DNA of 22,800 bases, taken from the NCBI GenBank assembly GCA_030431355.1, contig JAUIJG010000020.1, forward strand, positions 1 through 22,800, in the 5' to 3' direction. A program made the position numbers and the translations under genes. The DNA comes from a bacterium. Lineage in GTDB: Bacteria > Cyanobacteriota > Vampirovibrionia > Obscuribacterales > Obscuribacteraceae. Position 1 is the first letter of the stretch. The number at the start of each line of letters is the position of its first letter. This document shows positions 7,792 through 14,601 of the stretch, in pieces. Under the pieces are notes generated by a model, which searched no databases, was not told the origin of the DNA, and saw nothing but the letters and a program-made list of their open reading frames with translations.

Positions 7792-8319
7792 GTGTTATTT
7801 ACCAGGAAAGACCGATTCGAGACAAAGAAGCTATATGAAGGGTTCATATTCAATCTCCGGCTCGATCGTCTTCGTTCGGAAGATGGAACAGAGGTTGAGC
7901 GTGAAGTGGTGGAGCACAACGGGGGGGTCGTTATAGCTGCCCAGCCGGAGCCAGACAGTATTATTCTGATTGAACAATATCGATATTCGCTGGATGAAAC
8001 GATTCTAGAGCTGCCTGCAGGACGGATTGAAAAAGGTGAAGACCCCAAACTTGCGGCGGTTAGAGAGCTAAAAGAGGAGACCGGTTATGTGGCCTCTCAA
8101 TGGAGGACCATGACTGAACTCTTTTCTGCTCCCGGCTTTTGCACCGAAATTCTCTACCTTTATAAAGCAGCGGAATTGCAGTTTGAGGGCAAGGACCTGG
8201 ATATGGACGAGGAGACGGAAGTTGTGGTCCTATCTCTTGAAGACGCATGGGAGCAGGTGAAGTCCGGCAAAATCAAGGATTGCAAAACCGTAGCCGGTAT
8301 CGGGATGCTTATTCATTAG
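7792..8319 (+). CDS. Nudix hydrolase, ADP-ribose pyrophosphatase type
   Basis: The 175-residue product contains a complete Nudix box at residues 77-99: G77, E83, R91-E92, E95-E96, G98 in AGRIEKGEDP...RELKEETGY. This motif binds the metals that hydrolyse nucleoside diphosphate-X bonds. The upstream IEQYRYSLDETILELPAG and the downstream SAPGF segments are typical of ADP-ribose pyrophosphatases (NudF-like), so ADP-sugar hydrolysis is the likely role, in nucleotide housekeeping. The start is GTG 7792 with GGAG about 8 bases upstream. It is divergent from folC and has no close downstream partner. Confidence 0.9.
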   Translation: MLFTRKDRFETKKLYEGFIFNLRLDRLRSEDGTEVEREVVEHNGGVVIAAQPEPDSIILIEQYRYSLDETILELPAGRIEKGEDPKLAAVRELKEETGYVASQWRTMTELFSAPGFCTEILYLYKAAELQFEGKDLDMDEETEVVVLSLEDAWEQVKSGKIKDCKTVAGIGMLIH

Positions 8320-8441
8320 ATATCTTTTGGATGGATCGGCTTGCTGACCAGTTTGAAGACCGGCCTCTTTCGGTCATAAACTTATAGTTCACACTAAGGA
8401 AACTTGAAATTTCGGTGTGGTATTCTTTGTCTCTAATTCGA

Positions 8442-8470
8442 GCGCTCTATCGCCCCTTGATAAGTAGCGC
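8442..8470 (+). other. nested inverted repeat in the leader of the small membrane protein gene
   Basis: GCGCT (8442-8446) pairs with AGCGC (8466-8470), and TATC (8448-8451) pairs with GATA (8459-8462) around a GCCCCTT loop. It lies 47 bases before the ATG at 8517. The rest of the 8320-8516 gap shows no gene, only a second weak dyad (GACCG/CGGTC) after the Nudix stop and no convincing promoter. Confidence 0.3.
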
Positions 8471-8516
8471 AAAGTAAATTTCAGATAGTTAGTAGGAAAA
8501 CCCACCGAGGTTAGTA

Positions 8517-8759
8517 ATGGCTAAGAAAGAGAAGAAACACCTGAGCATGTATCCGACCCAGACAATGATTGTCATGGCGATTCTGGGAGGGGTGTTGACC
8601 GGAGCGTCTTTTGAGATCATCAACGTCTGGCCCAAGCCCATATCAGTTGTTCCCTACTGTGACTTTTACAGCGGCGGTTTGTGGGGCATGGCTTTTGGCG
8701 CGATTGTCGGTCTCGTGATAGGCTATCTCACCGATGATGCCCACTTTGAAGACCTCTAA
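8517..8759 (+). CDS. small two-helix membrane protein, function unknown
   Basis: The 80-residue product has a basic N-terminus (MAKKEKKH) and two hydrophobic segments at about 17-38 and 52-71. The second is Gly-rich (GGLWGMAFGAIVGLVIGYL), and the tail is acidic (DDAHFEDL). By the positive-inside rule the N-terminus should be cytoplasmic. GAGG lies 8 bases upstream of the ATG and a strong terminator follows, so it is probably a single-gene unit. I do not recognise a family. The clear ribosome binding site and terminator argue that it is a real gene. Confidence 0.8.
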   Translation: MAKKEKKHLSMYPTQTMIVMAILGGVLTGASFEIINVWPKPISVVPYCDFYSGGLWGMAFGAIVGLVIGYLTDDAHFEDL

Positions 8760-8793
8760 GCGATCTTCTTTGATTCGCTAAACTCAGTCTTTT

Positions 8794-8823
8794 AGCCGAC
8801 TTTCGAGTCGGCTTTTCTTTTTC
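8794..8823 (+). terminator. Rho-independent terminator
   Basis: A perfect 8-bp stem AGCCGACT / AGTCGGCT closes a TTCG loop and runs straight into TTTCTTTTTC. It lies 35 bases after the small membrane protein gene. Confidence 0.92.
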
Positions 8824-8846
8824 AACCCCCAAGGAGAGTGCCTGCC

Positions 8847-10058
8847 ATGCTGTCAGGTTTCAAGTTCAAGTCTTTACTAGCGGTAGTCTTACTTCTCATT
8901 TTTACTGCCTGTATTGGAACTTTTCCCGCTTTTTCTAAAACCGCTGAGAAAGTCTCGAAGGACTCCAAAATTATAGCGACACCACCTTTGGTGCCGGATT
9001 CGAAAAAAGGGGAGCGTTTGCTAACAGGTAGCAATGTCGGATATAGGGTGGTCAAGTCTGCTCACTCACCCGCTGTCGCATATTGGTATCCAACAACTGA
9101 GAAAGAGGAGAACTTCTCCTATATCCTTGGAGAGAACCCTGTAACTTCGAAGCTTGCATTGGATGGTACCGTGTCAGCGGGCAAGTTTCCCCTGGTATTT
9201 TATGTCCATGGTGCTTCCGGCAGCGGACTCAGTTCGTTTTTTCTCTGCGAAGCTCTGGCTCGAAATGGATATGTTGTGGTGGCGCCTGATTTTAGTGACC
9301 AGGCTTTTGCCTCCAGGATAGATCGACCCGTGGTCGACTCGAAGGAGAACCTCAAGAATATCTGGGCTTTTATCAATTCGCTTGTTGAAAGTGGTCTGAA
9401 CAAAGAGGCTGCCTCGGGACGCAAGAAGTATGCCTACAGACCAAAGCAGTTATTGGCTGCGATAAAGAGCACAATCGCCATGGATTCTGAAAAAGAATCT
9501 TTCCTATTTAATCATCTTGAAACGGATAAGATTGGTCTGGTCGGACACTCAATGGGGGCCTGGACTGCTTTGCTGGTCGCAGGCGCGGCTCCAAAGTATC
9601 GAAGTCCGGTGCCGGTGGCAGCCACCGTGGCATTATCTGGACCATCAAATCCGTTTGTTTTTAAGGTGGCTTCAAAAAATGATCTGGCTTTGATCAAGTC
9701 GCCTTTGCTGTTTCAATATGGAGAGAATGAGAAGTTGTTCCCGGACAGACAGGACCGCCGGTACAATTACGAGAGAGCTAGCTCTTCCCGTCCGAGGGTT
9801 CTGGCATGCATCGCCAATTGCAATCACTTTGATTTTTCCTGTGGATCCGGTAAAAGCTTTGGTATCGCCAGTGATTATATTAGGAAGAGTGGACAGCGCC
9901 TCTGTCTGACCGAGCTTACTCTGGATTTTCTCAATCTGTTCATGGGGAACAGGCCAGAGGGGCAAAAAATACCCCGGGCTCTTCTAGTGAAAAGCCCGGG
10001 TATAGTCAGATTAGACTCTAATTTATCTGAGGTTCTAAAAACCGGTGAGAATCGTTAA
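8847..10058 (+). CDS. exported alpha/beta hydrolase (PAF-acetylhydrolase/dienelactone-hydrolase-like)
   Basis: The 403-residue product has an N-terminal hydrophobic signal (about 8-26). The alpha/beta-hydrolase landmarks are FYVHGASGSG (oxyanion region, about 118-127) and the nucleophile elbow GLVGHSMGAWTA with Ser at about 235. Later come LLFQYGENEKLFPD, a likely acid-residue region, and NHFDFS, a likely catalytic His. The layout matches PAF-acetylhydrolase isoform II/dienelactone-hydrolase-like esterases; the substrate is unknown. FTAC around Cys22 resembles a weak lipobox, but the residue at -3 is Phe, so a plain signal peptide ending near AFS is as likely. The start is ATG 8847, 10 bases after AAGGAG; GTG 8838 is too close to that site. 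Its 3' end contains, antisense, the terminator of the convergent selenoprotein gene. Confidence 0.87.
   Translation: MLSGFKFKSLLAVVLLLIFTACIGTFPAFSKTAEKVSKDSKIIATPPLVPDSKKGERLLTGSNVGYRVVKSAHSPAVAYWYPTTEKEENFSYILGENPVTSKLALDGTVSAGKFPLVFYVHGASGSGLSSFFLCEALARNGYVVVAPDFSDQAFASRIDRPVVDSKENLKNIWAFINSLVESGLNKEAASGRKKYAYRPKQLLAAIKSTIAMDSEKESFLFNHLETDKIGLVGHSMGAWTALLVAGAAPKYRSPVPVAATVALSGPSNPFVFKVASKNDLALIKSPLLFQYGENEKLFPDRQDRRYNYERASSSRPRVLACIANCNHFDFSCGSGKSFGIASDYIRKSGQRLCLTELTLDFLNLFMGNRPEGQKIPRALLVKSPGIVRLDSNLSEVLKTGENR
9964..10003 (-). terminator. Rho-independent terminator of the selenoprotein gene, embedded antisense in the hydrolase CDS
   Basis: Read on the minus strand, ATACCCGGGCT and AGCCCGGGGTAT pair (one bulged base), followed by a run of six T. 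It lies about 60 bases after the stop at 10064. On the plus strand the same hairpin has no T-run, so it serves only the minus-strand transcript. Confidence 0.82.
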
Positions 10059-10063
10059 TTCTT

Positions 10064-10417
10064 CTAGTTTTTCAATACCTCTTCATAGGCTTCGACATTG
10101 AAGCCGACCAGAAGGATCTTTCCGACTTTAATAGTTGGAGCACGCAAATTACCCGTGGGACCTAAGAGAAGTTTCGTCAGTTCTTCATCCGTCGGTTTTT
10201 CCTTGCTCAGGTCAAGATGAACTACTTTCTTGCCCTTACTGACATAGAGGTCTTCAATTGAACTGGTGAGGTCCACCGCGTCTTTAGCACCCAGCCGTTC
10301 TTTTTTGGCGTTAACGGTCTCAGTGGTCAGGATGTTTTTGCGATCAAGAAACTCTTGCGCTTTTTTACAAGACGTTCAACCCGGGCGATGATATACCCAA
10401 TCTAGCTTGTTTACCAT
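10064..10417 (-). CDS. ArsC/Spx-family thioredoxin-fold selenoprotein (in-frame TGA read as selenocysteine)
   Basis: Translating from ATG 10417 gives a 117-codon frame interrupted only by TGA at 10378-10376 (codon 14). The context is HRPG-U-TSCKKAQEFL, which aligns with the CTSCRKA active site of Spx/ArsC proteins, so TGA stands exactly at the first Cys of CxxC (UxxC). The downstream part is the usual ArsC-like body: VVHLDLSKEKPTDEELTKLL, GNLRAPTIKVG (the cis-Pro region) and LLVGFNVEAYEEVL. A TGA in this position with a SECIS-like hairpin is the hallmark of a redox selenoprotein; ArsC-like UxxC selenoproteins are known. GGAG lies 11 bases upstream of the ATG, and the gene has its own promoter and terminator. 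The likely role is a thiol/selenol oxidoreductase; the substrate is unknown. If read only from GTG 10276 it would lose its active site. A nonsense mutation is possible but less likely. Confidence 0.86.
10340..10360 (-). promoter_or_regulatory. bacterial SECIS element
   Basis: On the minus strand, GCG-CAAGA / TCTTG-AT-CGC forms a stem of 3+5 pairs with a 2-base bulge, closed by a GTT apical loop. The loop lies 24-26 bases after the TGA and begins with G followed by U. This meets the general bacterial SECIS description (loop of 3-14 bases with a G in its first two positions, about 16-37 bases from UGA), where SelB with Sec-tRNA binds. The fit was judged by eye. Confidence 0.75.
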
Positions 10418-10453
10418 GATTTTTCGTTCTCCGTTTGATTGGAACAGACCCAG

Positions 10454-10483
10454 ATTATCATGTACGGAATATGATCCTTTCAA
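10454..10483 (-). promoter_or_regulatory. sigma-70-type promoter of the selenoprotein gene
   Basis: On the minus strand, TTGAAA (10483-10478), an 18-base spacer and GATAAT (10459-10454) match 5 of 6 bases each. The expected transcript start near 10447 leaves a leader of about 30 bases before ATG 10417. This supports the long reading frame that includes the TGA. Confidence 0.6.
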
Positions 10484-10556
10484 TCTGTGTATAAAGTAAT
10501 AGTATTTAAGTATGTGTTAGTGAAAACCCCTGGCTCCGTAACAGCGAGCTTCTTGA

Positions 10557-13157
10557 ATGAGTTCTCCATACCCAGACCCAAGCCAGACCAATATTGATGC
10601 GGCCTTCTCCAATGCAGAAGCCCTCTTTAATCAGCGTCGTTTCGATGAAGCCCTGGGCATTTATCAAAATGTCCTGGCAGCCCTGGAGACGAGGCATGGA
10701 CCATCCCATCCGGAGCTTGCCTATCCGCTGCAACGTCTCGGTGATTGTCATCATGCCCTCAATCAGTTCAGGGATTCTCTGCCCCTTTATCAGAGGCTTC
10801 TTACCATAGGAGACAAGATTCTCGGTCTATCCCATCCGGATATGCTCAACCTGATGCTGAAGATTGCCAGAACCCAGGAAATGATCGGCAGCTTTCAAGA
10901 ATCGCGCAAGACCTATGAGACTCTACTTCCAATTATTGAGGCTTCCAGGGGAGCTAATGACCCTCTGTTCAAATCCTCCAGAGAGGGCTATGAGCTGATT
11001 ATTGCTCGTATAGATGAAAACAAGCGAGCGGCGGATGCCTGGAGAGAGAGCAGCCAATCAGGAAAACAGGAGGCTGTTCAGGCTATTTCGGAGAACTCAG
11101 GCATACCGATCCCTGGAGTAGCTCAAGAGCCAGGTTTCCCGCATTCTATAAATTCTATTGACAGTCAAAATCAGGGCATGAACATTGAAGTGCCAGATCG
11201 GGCGGCAGATCCTGCCGCCTTTGAAATGGCAGGAAAAGGCAATGCTAATTCTAGTCACGGTTCTTTCGGCCCATTCCCTGGTAGTGGCACATTTGGTGCC
11301 GGTGGACTGCCACCGTCCCCTCCTACGGCGCCTCCTCAGCCTCCTCCTCCTGTTCCCTCTTCCGCCCCTCCTCAAGTGGCCTCCGCTCCTCAGATCCCCG
11401 GTACTTTTCCAGGCTCCAGCCAGCGTCAAGCTCCTCCGGCGCCTCCATCAATGCCGGCGATGCCGCCATCTAGTCCTCCGCCTGGACCTTCGAGCAACTA
11501 TCCAGCAGCTGGGCAAGCACCTTTTCCTCCAGCCGGTAGTAATGTCCCGGTCGATTCCGGCAATCTACCCTCGGTTCCCCCCGGAGTAGTGCCTCCTCAA
11601 AGTTTTGAGAATAGTCCACCTCCCTGGGCTCAACAGCCAGCGTCACCGCAGGCAATACCGGAACAAAGTCCTGAGCATATGCAGCAAGTGCCGGTGAACT
11701 CTGTAGGTCCTATTCCCGCTATTCCTGGCGAGGACGCGATGTACAGCGAGGATCTTGGTTTCGAGAGTCGCAAAAGTGACCCCAGCAATGACCCTTATCT
11801 TGATCATCTCGCTTCCAGGGTGACAAGTCTGACTCCGCCGGATAAACTGCCACCGGATCCAATCAAAATGTCGGGAGCTTGGCACGGGGCAGACGTTATT
11901 GCCAGCTTTGACAAGAGTGTCGGTAAAGACAAGAGTAGTGAAGACTCTTACCGCGACATGGAAGATGAGGAGTTTGATCCTGATTATGAGGATGAAGAGA
12001 CCCAGGTTGAAGAACGCTCCCAGAAACTCAGAGCAGCCAGAACAGCAGCTTCCAAGAGTGAAGGAATCGTATCTATCGTTCGCTCCTTTAAAGAGTATTT
12101 GATATCCGGTTTGGCCCTTTTGATTGTTGGAGTGGCAGGCTATTTCTTCTTCACCCACACTGAGCAAAAGGGCCCGGCTCTTGTTCCAAAAGCTATTGAA
12201 TCTACGGCCAGTCTGGCTAAAGAGGCGCATAGCTATGTGACTCCGGACAGAGGAAGGAGATTGACCCTGGACGGTTCAGGTTCTTGCACACTTCACCATG
12301 ATGCCCTTGGTATCAAAGTTCCTTATAACTTTTACGATAGCAATCCATCGACGATGGCATTACAGTCGGTGGATTCCTTGCTGGAGCGTCAGCACTGGTT
12401 CAAGGAGATTCCTGAGGGACTGGAAGATGAGCAGGGAGTGGTTCTTTATTCCAGCCAATCCCCTGACTTCAAGGTTCTTCAGGAGCTGGAGAAAATGAAA
12501 CAGACCGTCTCTATCTGGTATCAGCGCACCGGAAGCTATCCCAGCGAGTTGGTCAAGATTCCCAAAGGCGTTTTTGCCTACACAAATCCTTTTACCAGCG
12601 TCAAAGAAGAGATGAAAATCAACTTTGTTCGATTTTCACAAATACAGGGCCGCACTCTACAAGAGATGGTCAAAACAGGACAGAGCATCACCGGAGACGG
12701 TGCCCTGGAAAAGGGCAGAATCATCGGCTATATTCAGATGGAGAACGAGACAGGCAGCAATAATATGAAAGCGGTAGCTTTCTACATGCGTGCCGTTAAT
12801 CGTCATGGTCAGTTTTTCACCAGTTCGAAACCTGGTGAAAAACTATTTGTAGGATTTAAGGGCGGAGTGGACGACGGCAACGATATCACCTTCAAGGAGC
12901 AACCAAGGCTTTACAGAGTGGATAAGCCGACCAAAGTGTGGATCTCGAAACTGCCTCAGGTTCCCCTGCCTCTGATTCACAGGTCCCTGCCCATAGTGCT
13001 TGGATTCCTCGGCTTCTTTCTTTTCTTGCGTTCGTTAATGCTCGCTCCGGGGCAGTCTCCTGATAACAATGCCAATAAAACTTTCCGACTCTGTGGTTGG
13101 GTTTTGATTATCCTTACCATCGTGGTAGTGGCCTTGCAGTTCATGCTCTGGCGCTAG
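10557..13157 (+). CDS. TPR / proline-rich / membrane protein with pseudopilin-like segment
   Basis: The 866-residue product has a clear mosaic order. TPR repeats fill about 10-155 (FDEALGIYQNVLAALETRHG, FRDSLPLYQRLLTIGDKILG). A Pro/Gly/Ser-rich disordered region spans about 230-390, and an acidic stretch about 455-487. A membrane helix lies at about 514-533, an extracytoplasmic part at 540-800, and two further helices at about 808-828 and 845-863. Within the outer part, LQELEKMKQTVSIWYQRTGSYPSELVKIP and FAYTNPFT (about 641-680) resemble the 'Y..TG.YP..L' segment of GspG-like pseudopilins, but without a prepilin leader. It probably links a cytoplasmic TPR interaction platform to an envelope structure. 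The ATG has only a weak ribosome binding site (GAGC). I do not recognise a named family for the whole protein. Confidence 0.88.
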   Translation: MSSPYPDPSQTNIDAAFSNAEALFNQRRFDEALGIYQNVLAALETRHGPSHPELAYPLQRLGDCHHALNQFRDSLPLYQRLLTIGDKILGLSHPDMLNLMLKIARTQEMIGSFQESRKTYETLLPIIEASRGANDPLFKSSREGYELIIARIDENKRAADAWRESSQSGKQEAVQAISENSGIPIPGVAQEPGFPHSINSIDSQNQGMNIEVPDRAADPAAFEMAGKGNANSSHGSFGPFPGSGTFGAGGLPPSPPTAPPQPPPPVPSSAPPQVASAPQIPGTFPGSSQRQAPPAPPSMPAMPPSSPPPGPSSNYPAAGQAPFPPAGSNVPVDSGNLPSVPPGVVPPQSFENSPPPWAQQPASPQAIPEQSPEHMQQVPVNSVGPIPAIPGEDAMYSEDLGFESRKSDPSNDPYLDHLASRVTSLTPPDKLPPDPIKMSGAWHGADVIASFDKSVGKDKSSEDSYRDMEDEEFDPDYEDEETQVEERSQKLRAARTAASKSEGIVSIVRSFKEYLISGLALLIVGVAGYFFFTHTEQKGPALVPKAIESTASLAKEAHSYVTPDRGRRLTLDGSGSCTLHHDALGIKVPYNFYDSNPSTMALQSVDSLLERQHWFKEIPEGLEDEQGVVLYSSQSPDFKVLQELEKMKQTVSIWYQRTGSYPSELVKIPKGVFAYTNPFTSVKEEMKINFVRFSQIQGRTLQEMVKTGQSITGDGALEKGRIIGYIQMENETGSNNMKAVAFYMRAVNRHGQFFTSSKPGEKLFVGFKGGVDDGNDITFKEQPRLYRVDKPTKVWISKLPQVPLPLIHRSLPIVLGFLGFFLFLRSLMLAPGQSPDNNANKTFRLCGWVLIILTIVVVALQFMLWR

Positions 13158-13233
13158 CAAAGTGGTGCAAAAATAGCGAATTCTCCTAAAGAAAATTTTT
13201 TTCTGGTTGAATGAAGAAAACAGGAGAATCATC

Positions 13234-13794
13234 TTGCTATTAAAATTCAGGACCTCGCTACTTTGTCTCGTCGCCGTGCCGTTGGTAATGGCTAATGCGG
13301 CACTAGGTCAGCAGACGGAAGTTCGCTCATCTAAGACCGCTAATAAAATCGTGCAGGCTGCTTCCACTTCGGTGGGCAAGAAGATGTGGAAAAAAGGCTA
13401 TGGACTTCGGTCCGGTGGATTGGGTTGCGCCGCTTCGGTAAGTAATGTTCTCAATTTGGCGGGCATTGACTATGTTCACTCCGCTGCCACCAAATATATG
13501 AGGGGTCAGATACTCAAAGGGAAAGGCAAGGTGCAAGAGTTTGTCATTAAGTCCGGTGGTGACGCGCCAATTGATGACCAACGGCTTTCTAAAGTGGCCA
13601 GACCGGGAGATGTTTTAGTTGCTTTTATGAATCCTCTGCCGCAAGGTAACATCGGGCCAAAAGCCCATTGCGGCATAATCGGCTCTCCTGGAAGAGTTTA
13701 TACAAACGATTGGAACGACGGGATCTGGAAGCATGGAAATATTCATCGATATTTCGACAGCTATCGACATATCCGAGTAATACGCTTTCTATGA
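13234..13794 (+). CDS. exported NlpC/P60-like cysteine peptidase or amidase
   Basis: The 186-residue product begins with a signal peptide (LLKFRTSLLCLVAVPLVMANAALG, cleavage near residue 25). It then carries the NlpC/P60-like catalytic layout: GLGCAASVSNVLNLAG (Cys65, start of the nucleophile helix), ARPGDVLVAF, and AHCGIIGS (His145) on the following beta strand, then RVYTND and a C-terminal RVIRF strand. Such enzymes cleave peptidoglycan peptides or related amide bonds outside the membrane. I set the start at TTG 13234 because AGGAG ends 7 bases before it and the signal peptide starts there; TTG 13207 would add nine charged residues with no ribosome binding site. It follows the 866-residue gene by 76 bases and converges on the TPR gene, the two stop codons being one base apart. 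Confidence 0.8.
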   Translation: MLLKFRTSLLCLVAVPLVMANAALGQQTEVRSSKTANKIVQAASTSVGKKMWKKGYGLRSGGLGCAASVSNVLNLAGIDYVHSAATKYMRGQILKGKGKVQEFVIKSGGDAPIDDQRLSKVARPGDVLVAFMNPLPQGNIGPKAHCGIIGSPGRVYTNDWNDGIWKHGNIHRYFDSYRHIRVIRFL

Positions 13795-13795
13795 G

Positions 13796-14416
13796 TCAGG
13801 CGTTCTTTTTCTCGATTGATTCTGCAAACTGATACATCTGATCTGCTGTAGATTCACGTCCAGTGTTCTTTAGAAGATTGGCGTAGTTTCGAAGAATGTG
13901 GATAAGCTCCACGTGATTGGGTCCGAAGACTTTATTTTTGATATCGAGAGCCTTCTTGTAAAAGTCCTCGGCCTGGGGATACTTTTTCTGTTTGTGATAA
14001 ATCATCCCTATCTGGTAGGTAATGCTGGCAACTTCTTTGCTGGATGCGCCGTTTTCCTTTTCCACTATGGTGAGAGCATCGGAATAGTTCTTTTCCGCCT
14101 CATCATAATGACCGGATTTGAACTGAACGGTGGCTAAATTAGCCATCGCCGTGGCAAGGTCCTTTTCGTTGCTGATGTCATGAGCTTTCCTTAGGTCCAG
14201 CGCTTCTTGATATAGTCCCTCGGCTCGGTCGCAGTGATCTTGCTCGAAATACAGGTGGGCGATACTCTCTAAACAGAAGCAGTAGCGACCATCATCTTTG
14301 CCGAAACCTCTCGCTTCTTCCAGGGCTTTGTGCCACATTCTCTGGGCTTCGCTATGGTCTTTGTTTCTTTCTGCTGTTTCCGCGGAGTTTTTGTATTCCG
14401 TATAGGTGGCACTCAT
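13796..14416 (-). CDS. TPR-repeat protein (kinesin-light-chain type)
   Basis: The 206-residue product has about five tetratricopeptide repeats spanning nearly its full length (about 1-34, 45-78, 87-120, 129-162, 171-204), such as HYDEAEKNYSDALTIVEK and YPQAEDFYKKALDIKNKVFG. FGPNHVE provides the typical TPR_10/TPR_12 linker. There is no signal peptide or other domain, so it is likely a cytoplasmic interaction module. The ATG at 14416 is preceded by AAGGGTG. It shares repeat type and layout with the protein at 3670-4269 and the N-terminus of the 866-residue protein, suggesting a locally expanded family. Confidence 0.88.
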   Translation of the reverse strand: MSATYTEYKNSAETAERNKDHSEAQRMWHKALEEARGFGKDDGRYCFCLESIAHLYFEQDHCDRAEGLYQEALDLRKAHDISNEKDLATAMANLATVQFKSGHYDEAEKNYSDALTIVEKENGASSKEVASITYQIGMIYHKQKKYPQAEDFYKKALDIKNKVFGPNHVELIHILRNYANLLKNTGRESTADQMYQFAESIEKKNA

Positions 14417-14448
14417 TTTTCACCCTTTCTAAAGGAGCCGACGTTTAT

Positions 14449-14477
14449 ATTCTACCCGCTACCTTAATATTGACCAA
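14449..14477 (-). promoter_or_regulatory. candidate promoter of the TPR gene at 13796-14416
   Basis: On the minus strand, TTGGTC (14477-14472), a 17-base spacer and TAGAAT (14454-14449) are followed about 30 bases later by the ATG. The -10 is good and the -35 weak. Confidence 0.4.
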
Positions 14478-14529
14478 GGGGAGCTGATATTTGGAATCCT
14501 TGGAATAAAACCGGTTACTATATAGCCGC

Positions 14530-14570
14530 GACAAGCATGATTCTTGTCAAGGAGACCTGGGCGTAAGCCC
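14530..14570 (+). other. two hairpins in the acs leader
   Basis: GACAAG / CTTGTC (14530-14548) and GGGC-GTAA-GCCC (14559-14570, GNRA-type loop) lie just upstream of the acs ribosome binding site. They could affect mRNA stability or translation; no known riboswitch is recognised. Confidence 0.3.
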
Positions 14571-14601
14571 TTCCACGTTAGCTGTGCCACTGGAGGTATT
14601 G

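Noticed and set aside
8847..8920. Lipoprotein signal in the alpha/beta hydrolase (FTAC)
   Set aside because: The residue three before Cys is Phe, atypical for a lipobox; a normal signal peptide explains the hydrophobic stretch equally well. Left open, not called.
10064..10276. A free-standing 70-residue gene starting at GTG 10276
   Set aside because: It would lack the redox motif, has no ribosome binding site at 10276, and the upstream frame from ATG 10417 encodes the missing N-terminus with its own promoter.
10376..10378. TGA as a plain nonsense mutation or as evidence for a changed genetic code
   Set aside because: The rest of the gene is intact and the TGA sits exactly at the redox Cys with a SECIS-like hairpin. 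Code change is ruled out because other genes here (ending at 2723, 13794, 18894) use TGA as stop.
11097..11589. Arg-rich minus-strand ORF and Leu/Pro-rich plus-strand ORF in the proline-rich region
   Set aside because: Both are by-products of the CCT/CCG-rich repeats coding for the proline-rich linker.
11643..12230. 195-residue minus-strand ORF
   Set aside because: It is antisense to the 866-residue gene, with low-quality composition and no start context.
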